From contig NZ_JACJTD010000009.1 in assembly GCF_014698505.1 (NCBI RefSeq), positions 114,587 through 178,586 on the forward strand: 64,000 bases of DNA, written 5' to 3'. The position numbers were made by a program, and so were the translations under genes. Shown here one piece after another: positions 34,577-43,528 of this stretch. This stretch comes from Nostoc foliaceum FACHB-393 (GTDB lineage: Bacteria > Cyanobacteriota > Cyanobacteriia > Cyanobacteriales > Nostocaceae). The notes beneath the pieces are model-generated. The model saw only the letters and a program-made list of their open reading frames with translations, made no database searches and was not told where the DNA came from. How positions within the stretch are numbered: the stretch's first letter is position 1; each line of letters begins with the position of its first letter.

Positions 34577-35251
34577 TTACTTTCCACTGTTAATAAAAGG
34601 TTGATTTTGCTGATCTAGCAGTTTTGGTAATAATTTCATGTCATTAAATACGACAGATGCACCAACTGCTCGTAGTTTTTCTGGGTTAATCAGTTCTGCA
34701 TAACCAAATACTGTCATACCTGCATCAACTCCAGCTCTGACACCTGTGGGTGTATCTTCAATAACTACACAATCCTTTGGGGAAAATCCCATTTTCTCGG
34801 CTGCATATAAAAATACATCGGGATATGGTTTGCTACGTGAGACTTCTGTAGCACTAAATATTTTTTCTGAAAAGTAAGGAAGCAAATCTGTTACAAATAA
34901 AGCTTTTTGTATCCACTTAGGGCTACTATTTGAAGCAACACAATAAGAAAGACTGAGCTTACTTAAAACATCATGTATTCCCTGCACTGGATGTAGATCA
35001 GTCATGAAAGCTTGCATGGTTCGTTCCTCAAATTCAGTAGCAAAGTTCTCTGGTGGAGATTTGCCAAGCAAATTTTTAACTATTTCTAAACAGCGGGTCA
35101 TTGATGTGCCAACAAAAATATCGAACACATCCTCTAAAGTTAGAAATAGTCCTATTTCTTTGAGCATTTCCAACAAAATAGTATTTGCGATTCGCTCACT
35201 ATCTATCAAAATACCATCACAATCAAAAATAACTAAATTAAATTTGTTCAT
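34577..35251 (-). CDS. HAD-superfamily phosphatase (beta-phosphoglucomutase-like)
   Basis: The 224-residue protein has all HAD motifs: nucleophile VIFDCDGILIDSE (residues ~7-19), motif II VASNSS, lysine in SRSKPYPDVF, and acidic motif IV VIEDTPTGVRAGVDAG. The cap is the four-helix type of phosphoglycolate phosphatase/beta-phosphoglucomutase enzymes. A close relative is at 45564-46196. Substrate is a small phosphorylated metabolite, not identifiable from sequence alone. Confidence 0.85.
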   Translation of the reverse strand: MNKFNLVIFDCDGILIDSERIANTILLEMLKEIGLFLTLEDVFDIFVGTSMTRCLEIVKNLLGKSPPENFATEFEERTMQAFMTDLHPVQGIHDVLSKLSLSYCVASNSSPKWIQKALFVTDLLPYFSEKIFSATEVSRSKPYPDVFLYAAEKMGFSPKDCVVIEDTPTGVRAGVDAGMTVFGYAELINPEKLRAVGASVVFNDMKLLPKLLDQQNQPFINSGK

Positions 35252-35328
35252 GAATTTACTAAAAATTCAAAGTCAATAACAGCACGGATTTTACTCATCT
35301 TGACCAAACCTGAATTAATTTACAAGCT

Positions 35329-35628
35329 TTAGTTTGGTGCAGTCTCGTCGGAAAGAATAGTAATGATTTCGCTCAATGGGCGTTCGCGAAGCGTGTGCGA
35401 AGCACTCTCGCGATCGCACTCTTCTGGTGTCTCCTTACCCAAAGATGTATCTTTCACCAAGTGGTAAACGTCGGCGGCTCCGTAAAAAATCCGCTCAATC
35501 AGACCTAACTCTTTAAAGGTTTCAGCAATCTCTTCCATTTCTCCTATCCAACGATGTGCTTTTGGTGTCATGGATGGAATGGAACGGGTGACAAAAGTTG
35601 CCCCAGATGATTCTTGCGATCGCTCTTG
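35329..35628 (-). pseudogene. C-terminal remnant of NAD(P)-dependent oxidoreductase (DUF1932)
   Basis: The frame open from 35628 reads SSGATFVTRSIPSMTPKAHR and then WIGEMEEIAETFKELGL, the characteristic C-terminal domain of 6-phosphogluconate-dehydrogenase-like DUF1932 oxidoreductases. The N-terminal NAD-binding half is absent. Near the end, ECDRESASHTLRERP is translated from a dispersed repeat (35375-35420). It is a dead fragment. Confidence 0.7.
35375..35420. repeat. Short dispersed repeat inside a pseudogene
   Basis: GCGTTCGCGAAGCGTGTGCG and ACTCTCGCGATCGC are relatives of the repeat at 5308-5341. Confidence 0.7.
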
Positions 35629-35667
35629 TCACTGCTGACTATTTGCTAATTTTTCCAGCATCAGTTG

Positions 35668-36552
35668 TCATAATTCCCCAGGGTTGGGTCGCCAGCGTAA
35701 AACGTAGGTTTCTAGAGCGCGAACACCCCAATCGAGGAAAACACTAATGACTGCTAAGACTACTAGTATTGCCCAAGCTTGATCAACGTTCAAAATTCCC
35801 TGTGCTGACATCAACAGATAGCCTAAACCCTGAGTTGAACCAACATACTCAGCTACAAGCGCCCCTACTAGAGCCATACCCAAACTAGTACGAATCCCCG
35901 CAATTACCCAACTGATCACCGAAGGTAGTACAACCATATACAACATTTGCCATCGATTAGCACCCATAACCTGAAAAGCAGAAATTAATTCGCGATCAAT
36001 GCTCTGGAGTCCTTGATACGTAGTAAAAAAAATGGGGAAAAAAGCACTCAAAGCTGCGAGAAAAACTTTAGAGAGTAATCCAATACCAAACCAGATAATA
36101 AAAAAGGGCGCTAGGGCAATGCGAGGTAGAGAATTAAATACCTGGACGTAAGGAAGAGTTATCTTTGCCCCTGCTGGAGAATAAGCTAATATAATTCCCA
36201 GACTGATACCACCAGTTACCGCCAGAAACAGTCCACCCATCGCTTCTTGAAAGGTGACAAAAATATGTTGAAAGATACTACCACTCAAGAATAGTTGCTT
36301 TAACTCTTGAACAATGTTACTTGGTTTACCTACAAGTGCTGGTTCAATAAACTTAGGAATATCAAATGCTCCGGTACCCAGTTCCCACACCAACAAAATT
36401 ACGACGAGTGGTGTTAGCTGCACCGCTAGTTGTATTAAACGTTTTTGCCAGTTGGTCTTTTGGGGATTAGAACCCGAAAGGTTTGTCTTTTCATTAGTTG
36501 GAGAGAGAGCAGATTGCCCGATACTTAAGGTTCTATTGCGGATATTGCTCAT
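35668..36552 (-). CDS. SsuC-like ABC transporter permease, second system
   Basis: The 294-residue permease has about six helices. The EAA loop reads AFQVMGANRWQMLYMVVLP, and the segment IEPALVGKPSNIVQELKQLF is typical of SsuC/TauC. An N-terminal 30-residue polar extension precedes the first helix. Its start lies 11 bases after the stop of the ATPase gene upstream, so the order SBP-ATPase-permease (38.5 to 35.7 kb) forms one complete importer. It differs clearly from the permease at 12504-13331, so the two systems probably have different ligands. Confidence 0.88.
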   Translation of the reverse strand: MSNIRNRTLSIGQSALSPTNEKTNLSGSNPQKTNWQKRLIQLAVQLTPLVVILLVWELGTGAFDIPKFIEPALVGKPSNIVQELKQLFLSGSIFQHIFVTFQEAMGGLFLAVTGGISLGIILAYSPAGAKITLPYVQVFNSLPRIALAPFFIIWFGIGLLSKVFLAALSAFFPIFFTTYQGLQSIDRELISAFQVMGANRWQMLYMVVLPSVISWVIAGIRTSLGMALVGALVAEYVGSTQGLGYLLMSAQGILNVDQAWAILVVLAVISVFLDWGVRALETYVLRWRPNPGEL

Positions 36553-36563
36553 GTTATTCTCTA

Positions 36564-37382
36564 TTAAGTTTTAAAGAGTGCGAATCCGAATCCTCGATCT
36601 TGCTGTTGCAATACCTGTGCGGTTAAATCTGACCACATCTCACGCTGGATTTTCTGAAATCGCGGATCTGTGCGAATTGCGATCGCAGAACGTTCTGTTG
36701 GTAAATCAATTTTAAATTCCTTGACAATTTTGCCAGGACGTGAGCTCAATAAAAATACTCTTTGCGAAAGTGCGATCGCTTCATCAAGGTCGTGAGTTAC
36801 TAAAATAAAGGTGCATCCCGTATCGCGCCATAATCGTAGGAATTCATCCTGTAAAAGAGCGCGTGTTTGAGCATCAAGACTACTAAGAGGCTCATCAAGT
36901 AAAACAACATCTGGTTCATAAATCAGCGTCCGAATCAGCAAAACACGCTGCTGCATTCCGCCCGACAATTCTTTAGGAAAACTCTGCTCAAAACCATACA
37001 AGCCATATTTTGCCAACAGTGCCAAAGCCTTTTTCCGTCCATCATTTCGCGGTACACCACGAATTTCTAAAGGAGCAGTGACATTATCTAGGACTGTTCG
37101 CCAGGGTAGTAGGGTTTGCTTTTGAAACAAGTAGCCAATTTCCTTGATACCACTATTATTAAAAGTGCCCTTCACATTTGTCCCAGGACGAATTAACCCC
37201 GCAATCACATTGAGTAAAGTGCTCTTACCACAGCCACTTGGCCCAATCAGCGTGACAAATTCACCAGCATTGATAGTCAAGCTAATATCTTGTAATGCTT
37301 CAACTCGCTTATTCTTACTCCAATAAGAAATGGAGAGATTTTGGGTAGTGATCATAGGGGTTGACATCTTTAAAAATCCCAA
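36564..37382 (-). CDS. SsuB-like ABC transporter ATPase, second system
   Basis: The 272-residue ATPase carries GPSGCGKST, a Q-loop in LFQKQTLLPWRTV, signature LSGGMQQRVLLIRTL, Walker B VVLLDEPLSSLD and VTHDLDEAI. These match the sulfonate/nitrate/taurine ATPases. An internal ATG at 37367 is an alternative start. It lies between the SBP gene (37478-38509) and the permease gene (35668-36552), completing the second importer of the window. Confidence 0.88.
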   Translation of the reverse strand: MGFLKMSTPMITTQNLSISYWSKNKRVEALQDISLTINAGEFVTLIGPSGCGKSTLLNVIAGLIRPGTNVKGTFNNSGIKEIGYLFQKQTLLPWRTVLDNVTAPLEIRGVPRNDGRKKALALLAKYGLYGFEQSFPKELSGGMQQRVLLIRTLIYEPDVVLLDEPLSSLDAQTRALLQDEFLRLWRDTGCTFILVTHDLDEAIALSQRVFLLSSRPGKIVKEFKIDLPTERSAIAIRTDPRFQKIQREMWSDLTAQVLQQQDRGFGFALFKT

Positions 37383-37477
37383 GGGAAAATTAAACTCGAA
37401 AATTGCGAATTATCAATTACATTTAATGTGAATATGATGAAAAACAGAATATTTCAATTCACAGCAGGAATTACGAA

Positions 37478-38509
37478 TTAAGCCCTATGACCTGCATACT
37501 TATCAAACACTGCTTGAGAGTAGGGAACTAATTTATTAATAATTCCGGCATCAATGAATACCTGCTGGTCTGCAACATATGCTGCCTCACTAATAGAGGC
37601 ATTTCTCGGAACTGATTGTTGCAATTCAGTCCTAAGACCGGTCAGAATGGCATCTAAATTGGCACCTTGAAAACGTTTTCCCACCGCATCTAGAATTTTT
37701 TCGGGCGAGGTTTTATGCATATATTCAAACGTGCGGTTTACTGCTGCAACCAATCTCTTAACGGCTTCAGGGTTCTGGGAAGTAACACGCTCATGACTCA
37801 GCCAAGCACGGGTCATTGCTTCAGGAGCGCCAAAATATTTTTTATGAGTCTCCGGTTCAAGAGCATTAACCAATTGAAAAACTGTTCCTTCTTTGAGCAG
37901 TTTATGCAAGTCGGGCGCACCAGTCACAGCCGCATCTACCTGACCACTAGTGAGTAATGTATAAGTTGTAGCATTGCTACTTTGCACATATTCAACATCT
38001 TTTTCACTCAGTCCATGTTGACGTAGGTACTTAACTGATACTGCCCAGCCCCAAGAGCCAACCTCACCGACCGAAAACTTTTTCCCCTTAAGGTCGTTAA
38101 CTGTCTTGATTTGGGATTGCAAATTAGAACGTACTACTAAGGAAGTATCTACAAGATTGCGGCGATTGGCTACAACATTCAGAGGAACTCCCTTAAGCTG
38201 AGAAAGATAGACGTGTAAAGGCGCTTGGGCAGAAAAATCGATTTCTCCGGCAATTAGAGCATCTCGCATTTTCCCACCACCTTGAAATTGAATCACTTCT
38301 GCACTTAAGCCTGCTTCCTTGAAATAACCCAAATCTTCTGGAATCCAAACATCAATGGAGTTAATCCCGCTTACTGCTCCCAGTCTGACTTTAATAGTTC
38401 CCTGATCAGCGATAGATTGACTAACAGTGTTATTGTCACAAGAGATTGTAGTTAAAGCAGTTGTTAATCCTATAGAAGTGTATTTTAAAAAGTCTCTACG
38501 TGAAGGCAT
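37478..38509 (-). CDS. SBP of second sulfonate/nitrate-type importer
   Basis: The 343-residue protein has a twin-arginine-like signal (SRRDFLKYTSIG) and lipobox-like TISC. The mature part has VRLGAVSGINSIDVWIPEDLGYFKEAG, FQGGGKMRDALIAGEIDFSAQAP and KGKKFSVGEVGSWGWAV, typical of the NMT1/SsuA/TauA fold. It is more distant from the four SsuA-like SBPs sharing GYQSAGD or GYQKA motifs, and it is the only one directly linked to both an ATPase and a permease. Confidence 0.87.
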   Translation of the reverse strand: MPSRRDFLKYTSIGLTTALTTISCDNNTVSQSIADQGTIKVRLGAVSGINSIDVWIPEDLGYFKEAGLSAEVIQFQGGGKMRDALIAGEIDFSAQAPLHVYLSQLKGVPLNVVANRRNLVDTSLVVRSNLQSQIKTVNDLKGKKFSVGEVGSWGWAVSVKYLRQHGLSEKDVEYVQSSNATTYTLLTSGQVDAAVTGAPDLHKLLKEGTVFQLVNALEPETHKKYFGAPEAMTRAWLSHERVTSQNPEAVKRLVAAVNRTFEYMHKTSPEKILDAVGKRFQGANLDAILTGLRTELQQSVPRNASISEAAYVADQQVFIDAGIINKLVPYSQAVFDKYAGHRA

Positions 38510-38869
38510 AGGTTTATTTCAGATATATCCGTTAGGAACTGCGTATCCAGAACGAATTGAAAAAGGGAGTAGGGAGTAGTATTTTTGGCGTTGCTGATTG
38601 ATGGGATGAGTTTTGTTTTGTGCAAAGTGCAAAAAAGATGCCTTATACCAATTCTGCAAATGAAAGCTACAGATAGAAACCTGAAAAACCAGATTAAATC
38701 TCAATACGCTTGGGTTAAGGGTTATTGGTGTAGATAATTGGTCTTTAAAGACGCGATAAATCGCGTCTCTACATCAGGATTTTTTTGCTCATTCTGAACT
38801 GTATTGCGTTATATCCGACTCTCTTAATTACGAATTGGTATTACTCCCTACTCTCTATGTTCAAGTCAG
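38510..38869. other. Intergenic, with palindrome
   Basis: No gene is supported. It holds the perfect palindrome AGACGCGAT-AA-ATCGCGTCT at 38749-38768, a well-known type of repeat in these genomes. Confidence 0.6.
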
Positions 38870-39811
38870 CTAAGAGACAGATAACGAAGCAACTCGGTTA
38901 TTGACGATTTGCTCGAAAGTGGCATCAGGCTCTATCAGTCCCCAGTTCACCATCCAGTCGTAGGTACGACGAAAGTCAGCTTCAGAGTATGGTGCCGGGT
39001 CGGTGTAGCGCAATCGGTTACGACGGAAATCTGAGGGTTCAAGGTGTACGATATCCTCTGCTACATCGTCGATAAGATACTTCACATACTGGAGAGGGTC
39101 TTTTTGTAGGTCTTTCACGGCTCGACGGATTGCCCTATTGATCGCCTCGAATGTCTCTTCATCCAAATCGGGGCTACCAATCTCTAGACCTACATAGTGT
39201 GCCTCGGCGATAATTTTGTAGCCAAGTTTTTCTGCTACTGTAATCCACGGTTCCATGACGGCAACTGCATCAACAACTCCGTCACGCAAAGCGACAAAGC
39301 GGTTGAAACGCTTTCCTTGACCGCCACCATCGATATGTACCACTTTGATTTCTTCTTTCGGTAGGAAACCTTCAAGGGTTTGAATAGCGATGTAGTGGGA
39401 GCCGTGGTGAAAGTTGACACCGACTGGTACGTTAGCTAGGTCTTGAGGGATATTGTAGGGGGAATCGGGTCGCACGATGATTGCTTGGCTGGCAATGGCA
39501 GCACGTTTGGCTACGACCTGACCACCGCGAGAACTATCATAGGTGCGTCGCACCTGTCCCCACTCACAAGCACGGTAAAGGGTAGTTTCTCCCTGCTCAA
39601 ATAATGATTTGCCGCCGAAAGAGTTCACTTGCTGATGATCTTCAATCAGTTTAATATCGGGTGCGCGATCGCTAGAGTTGCGTTTAACGAACTCAATATC
39701 AATCCCCTCATCTGCAAAGTAGCGTTGATCGCGAGCTACATAATACGGCAATGAGAACACAGTTCCACTGATCTCATTCTTGATCTTTTTGAGTGTTGCA
39801 GAGTTACTCAT
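38870..39811 (-). CDS. SBP-fold protein without signal peptide
   Basis: The 313-residue protein has the NMT1/SsuA-like fold: EISGTVFSLPYYVARDQRYFADEGIDIEF-like start (key words LPYYVARDQRYF), VNSFGGKSLFEQGE, RPDSPYNIPQDLANVPVGV, and GVVDAVAVMEPWITVAEKLG. It lacks any signal peptide or lipobox, so it is probably cytoplasmic. Cytoplasmic members of this fold include the desulfinase DszB and thiamine-precursor enzymes. The FGG motif is shared with DszB, but the catalytic cysteine of DszB is replaced by a hydrophobic residue, so the same chemistry is unlikely. Ligand sensing or a different lyase reaction is possible. Confidence 0.72.
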   Translation of the reverse strand: MSNSATLKKIKNEISGTVFSLPYYVARDQRYFADEGIDIEFVKRNSSDRAPDIKLIEDHQQVNSFGGKSLFEQGETTLYRACEWGQVRRTYDSSRGGQVVAKRAAIASQAIIVRPDSPYNIPQDLANVPVGVNFHHGSHYIAIQTLEGFLPKEEIKVVHIDGGGQGKRFNRFVALRDGVVDAVAVMEPWITVAEKLGYKIIAEAHYVGLEIGSPDLDEETFEAINRAIRRAVKDLQKDPLQYVKYLIDDVAEDIVHLEPSDFRRNRLRYTDPAPYSEADFRRTYDWMVNWGLIEPDATFEQIVNNRVASLSVS

Positions 39812-39939
39812 GATCTGTGTTATTCCCTGAACAAGATGTAAATTTTATAAGTAATGTTTATTCTCCGGTATCTACTTGTATTTAGTCAAGTTTAAAGTTG
39901 TTGAGGCGAGTCCGCGAACGTCACAGCCCGTTGTAGACA

Positions 39940-40443
39940 TCACTTCTGTGAATAACTCACCTGCGATCGCGCATTTAATGGATAGATAAAGTTGGCAACT
40001 GTTTCACGTTCGAGCCAGCCTTGCTTACGGTAAAATTCTCGTTGATAGGATTCTCGCTCTTTGTGGTTCAGCAAGATTAGTACTGAACATTCTCGGATTT
40101 TTGCCTCTGATATGACGGTTGCTAGCAGAGTTTTACCGATACCTTGACCACGAGCAGCTTTTTGGATGAATAACTCAGAAATATAACCTTGGGGTTTGGG
40201 AAGGAATGGGCAAGGTAGCCAATGAACAGTAATGTATGCGATGATATCACTTTCAGCATTTTCAGCCACATAAATAGAGTGGCTATCATTTTGATCACAC
40301 TGAGTAAGGTGCTGCTGAATTTGGCCGACAGTTGTTTCCTGGGACGTTAAATTCACCCATGCAAACCAACCTAATTCTCTAATAATTTTAAAAATTGCTT
40401 GTGCATCTGATTCTTTTGCTTTTCTAATTTTGGGATGTAACAT
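39940..40443 (-). CDS. GNAT-family N-acetyltransferase
   Basis: The 167-residue protein starts at ATG 40443 (MLHPKIRKAKESDAQ), the normal beginning of a GNAT domain. It contains YISELFIQKAARGQGIGKTLLA with the acetyl-CoA loop RGQGIG, then a strand SVLILLNHKERESYQREFYRKQGW. The domain is complete, unlike the fragment at 27212. Its start overlaps the end of the HAD gene by 20 bases. Substrate unknown. Confidence 0.82.
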   Translation of the reverse strand: MLHPKIRKAKESDAQAIFKIIRELGWFAWVNLTSQETTVGQIQQHLTQCDQNDSHSIYVAENAESDIIAYITVHWLPCPFLPKPQGYISELFIQKAARGQGIGKTLLATVISEAKIRECSVLILLNHKERESYQREFYRKQGWLERETVANFIYPLNARSQVSYSQK

Positions 40444-41095
40444 AATCGTGAACAAGCAATTTGGGAATATCATCTGGAGAATGGGCAATCAAATCAGCAC
40501 CATGAGTTTTTAATTCTTCCTCAGTTCCGTAGCCGTAAGTGACACCAATTGCAGTCACATGATTGTGCTTGGCTCCGATCATATCGTGTTTGCGATCGCC
40601 TACCATAACCACATGAGAAGGTGAAAGCTGTTCTGTGACTAAGATGTGATAAATCAAGTCAGCTTTTACACTCCGCGTGCCGTCAAGTTCACTCCCATAA
40701 ACCCCATTGAAAAGTGACGACAAGCCAAAATGTTCAATGATGCGCGTAGCATAAATATGTGGTTTAGAAGTCGCAACAAAAATTTTATAACTAGCAAAAC
40801 GAATAGCATCTAAGGTTTCTGGAATCTGGGGATAAAGAAAGTTTTCAAATAATCCTATCGTGGCAAAGCGACTGCGATAAAGTGAAATGGCTTGCTCTAA
40901 AACTGTGTCATCTGAAGTCTTCAGTAGCAGCGAAAAACTGTCTTTGATTGGAGGGCCAATACACCAATGCAATTCATCAGCATCGGGTGGTCTATAACCG
41001 AGTTCAGATAAAGCAAACTGAATGCAGCGAGTAATACCTGGCTTGGGATCTGTCAAAGTCCCATCTAAATCAAACATAATAGCATAAGTAGACAT
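40424..41095 (-). CDS. HAD-superfamily phosphatase (phosphoglycolate phosphatase-like)
   Basis: The 223-residue protein has MFDLDGTLTDPKPGITR, VATSKPHIYATRI, a lysine in RSVKADLI, and MVGDRKHDMIGAKHN, the full HAD set. The GPPIKDSF loop in the cap is typical of the Gph/YjjG/PphP group. The acetyltransferase gene overlaps its 3' end, so the two are co-transcribed. No obvious sulfur link. Confidence 0.85.
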   Translation of the reverse strand: MSTYAIMFDLDGTLTDPKPGITRCIQFALSELGYRPPDADELHWCIGPPIKDSFSLLLKTSDDTVLEQAISLYRSRFATIGLFENFLYPQIPETLDAIRFASYKIFVATSKPHIYATRIIEHFGLSSLFNGVYGSELDGTRSVKADLIYHILVTEQLSPSHVVMVGDRKHDMIGAKHNHVTAIGVTYGYGTEEELKTHGADLIAHSPDDIPKLLVHDYVTSQN

Positions 41096-41102
41096 ATTTA
41101 AT

Positions 41103-41134
41103 AATTCGTAATTCGTAATTCGTAATTCGTAATT
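41103..41134. repeat. Tandem heptamer
   Basis: AATTCGT is repeated four times in a row, followed by AATT. Such heptamer tracts are known in heterocystous cyanobacteria. A shorter one occurs near 50770. Confidence 0.85.
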
Positions 41135-41326
41135 AATAACATTTTTAATTACTCTCTATGCCTCTGCGCGACGGACATTTCCTTTTCTTGACGGAGACGC
41201 TGTGCGTAGCTTGCCATAGAGGTACAAATCGGGAAAATCCCCTACGTAAGTGTCCTGTTATGCATGAAATAAAAAATTAAATACTTTACAAATTAATCAC
41301 TAATTAACTCTTATTTTTGAGCAATT

Positions 41327-42280
41327 TTATGGGCTACGTCTATGTACAAAGCTTTCTCCACTCAATAGTGCAATTCCTAATGTGACAATACCAATCCCTA
41401 AGCTTTGAATTAGGTTTAAAGTTTCGCTAATTGTTGCCCATGCAACTAATGCTGTTAATGCTGGACTGCTTGCGCCGATGATAGAAGCCTTAGTTGCGCC
41501 AATCATGCGAATTCCCACATTATTGAAAGTGTGTCCCATGAAACTAACTAAACCAGAAAAAATACTGCCAATCCATAGGGGTGTCCAATCAAGTTGGGTG
41601 CTGGGAAGTGGCCAGAACAGTAAGCTTACACCAGAGAGCAGTAAAGTGCAGGTAAAACTAATCCAGGTAAAGGGAACTGGATGGAATTTTTCTAAACATT
41701 TTTGGGCTAGGACTTTATAAAACGCATAAACAACTCCAGAACCAACGCTGGCGAAAATGCCAGTAGTAATAGTGTCACTGGTGTAAGCAGCAGAAGATTG
41801 AGGAATTGTGAGTACGCCGCCCCCTAGAATAATCACCATTACTAGCCAACGGAAAAGTGTAGGACGTTCGCCAAAAAACCTCCAAGCAAGCAGCGCTGTA
41901 AACACGGGATAAGTAAAAAATAGAGTCATGGCAATTCCAGTAGGAATTAACCCAATAGCAACGTAGAGTAACGCAATATACACAAACATCAGTACTCCAC
42001 AGCCCAATGCTTGGAGCAAAACATCAGTGCGATTGCGCCTGAATAAATCTTGGAATTCTTTTCCAGCAGATGGATATAACTTGAATGCTAAAGATGCCAT
42101 TAGTGGAACCACTAGTAGCATTCGCATGAACATTAGCAATAATGAGTTCTGCAAATCAGGTTTAACGTATCCACCGAGTACAAATAAACCCAGTACGAGA
42201 TGTTCTGAAAACAAAACTCGCACAGTAACGTTATGAAACGATAAAACAAAAGCGGATAGAAGAACCGTCAGAATGCCCAA
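41327..42280 (-). CDS. EamA-family (DMT) transporter
   Basis: The 317-residue protein has about ten helices in two homologous halves (residues ~1-150 and ~165-310), as in drug/metabolite exporters. The second half contains HTFNNVGIRMIGATKASIIGASSPALTALVAW, a typical EamA segment (key words GATKASIIG). Likely exports amino acids or related metabolites such as cysteine derivatives; nothing specific is visible. Confidence 0.85.
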   Translation of the reverse strand: MGILTVLLSAFVLSFHNVTVRVLFSEHLVLGLFVLGGYVKPDLQNSLLLMFMRMLLVVPLMASLAFKLYPSAGKEFQDLFRRNRTDVLLQALGCGVLMFVYIALLYVAIGLIPTGIAMTLFFTYPVFTALLAWRFFGERPTLFRWLVMVIILGGGVLTIPQSSAAYTSDTITTGIFASVGSGVVYAFYKVLAQKCLEKFHPVPFTWISFTCTLLLSGVSLLFWPLPSTQLDWTPLWIGSIFSGLVSFMGHTFNNVGIRMIGATKASIIGASSPALTALVAWATISETLNLIQSLGIGIVTLGIALLSGESFVHRRSP

Positions 42281-42429
42281 TTTGCTAAAAGGTTTTTAAA
42301 GGACAACCCGATTGTATTGCTAAAACCACTGTTTTTTCTGGTACTGATTTTTCTGCTGTTTGGCAAATGCTTTGTGTCTTAGTGCTTCAAGATTTTTACC
42401 ACAAAGACACAAAGATAAAAACCCTTTTT

Positions 42430-43344
42430 CTAAACTAAAGCGGGTTCACGTCGGTTATATGCAGAAGAATCTCCCTTAATAGCCTCACTCTGCTTACCAT
42501 CAATACCAACAGGAATATCACCCACAAGTGTAACTCGTTGAACATGGCGAGGTTGATTGCCGTAGTCTGCGATAGCATAATGTTGAGTAGCTCGATTATC
42601 CCAGAAAGCCACATCGCCAACTTTCCAACGCCACCGAACTGTGTTCTCAGGACGTGTGATGTAAGCTTGCAACAATTTCACGATTTCATCCGATTCATTC
42701 TGTGATAAACCACGCAGACGGCGCACAAACCCACCAATAAATAACCCACGTTCACCGGATTCAGGATGGACGCGGACAACTGGATGCAGGGTTTCGTATA
42801 AAGTTGAGGTGAAAACAGCCCGATACTTTAAGACTTCTTCTGGCAAGTCAATTGTAGCTGCTGCATAATCGTAGGCGTTGCTGTGTACTGCCCAGAGTTG
42901 GTCAGCAAGATTACGCAGATGAGTTGGTAAATCTTCGTAGGCAGTTACGGAGTTTGCCCAAATCGTATCACCTCCTGATGGCGGGATGGCGATCGCCCGC
43001 AAAATAGAACCAAGAGGGGGACGATCTACAAATGTGACATCGGTGTGCCAAGTGTTGGCACGGCTTACAGTCTTGCCGTAATTCAGGTCAAGAACTTCTG
43101 GATTTTCTGGCAATGAGGGAACGGTGGGATGGGCTGTGGTGACTTCCCCAAAGCGACGGGCAAAAGCTACTTGTCCATTAGCGTCGAGGTTTTGCTCCCG
43201 GAAGAAGATGACTTTATGTTTGACTAAAGCTTTACGGATATCGCTGATGATTTCATTGCTGAGGTTACTGCTCAAGTCTACACCAATGATTTTTGCACCG
43301 ATACGTCCGGCGATTGGTTTGATGTCAAAGTGTTGGGAAGTCAT
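42430..43344 (-). CDS. TauD/TfdA-type dioxygenase, second copy
   Basis: The 304-residue enzyme has WHTD (His100, Asp102), a distal histidine in FWDNRATQH and a 2-oxoglutarate arginine near RHVQRVTLVGD. It is clearly homologous to the protein at 30004-30972 but differs through much of its length, so substrate ranges may differ. It is last in the likely unit GST (45115), CmcJ-like (44395), TauD, which begins downstream of the motif site at 45259-45286. Confidence 0.9.
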   Translation of the reverse strand: MTSQHFDIKPIAGRIGAKIIGVDLSSNLSNEIISDIRKALVKHKVIFFREQNLDANGQVAFARRFGEVTTAHPTVPSLPENPEVLDLNYGKTVSRANTWHTDVTFVDRPPLGSILRAIAIPPSGGDTIWANSVTAYEDLPTHLRNLADQLWAVHSNAYDYAAATIDLPEEVLKYRAVFTSTLYETLHPVVRVHPESGERGLFIGGFVRRLRGLSQNESDEIVKLLQAYITRPENTVRWRWKVGDVAFWDNRATQHYAIADYGNQPRHVQRVTLVGDIPVGIDGKQSEAIKGDSSAYNRREPALV

Positions 43345-43528
43345 AATATTTGTGTCTCCAAGAGTTAATTTATTTCAGGCAGAGAGTAGTAGTTCGCCAA
43401 GTTCACTTGGCGGGGTAAAGGGTAAGGGGGAAAGGGTTTAAATCCCTTAACCTTTCCTCTTTCCCCAGTCCTCACTTAGCATTTTTGGGTTGGCAGACTA
43501 GTAGGAGTATGAGAGAAGTTTTTGCGAT

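Noticed and set aside
38749..38768. Eighth copy of the island motif (contains GATAAATCG)
   Set aside because: It is a common genome-wide palindrome and lacks the second conserved block.
38870..39811. Calling this protein a DszB desulfinase
   Set aside because: The catalytic cysteine position is hydrophobic and the His/Arg residues are not aligned; only fold similarity remains.
41103..41134. CRISPR-like array
   Set aside because: It is a plain tandem heptamer without spacers; no cas genes.
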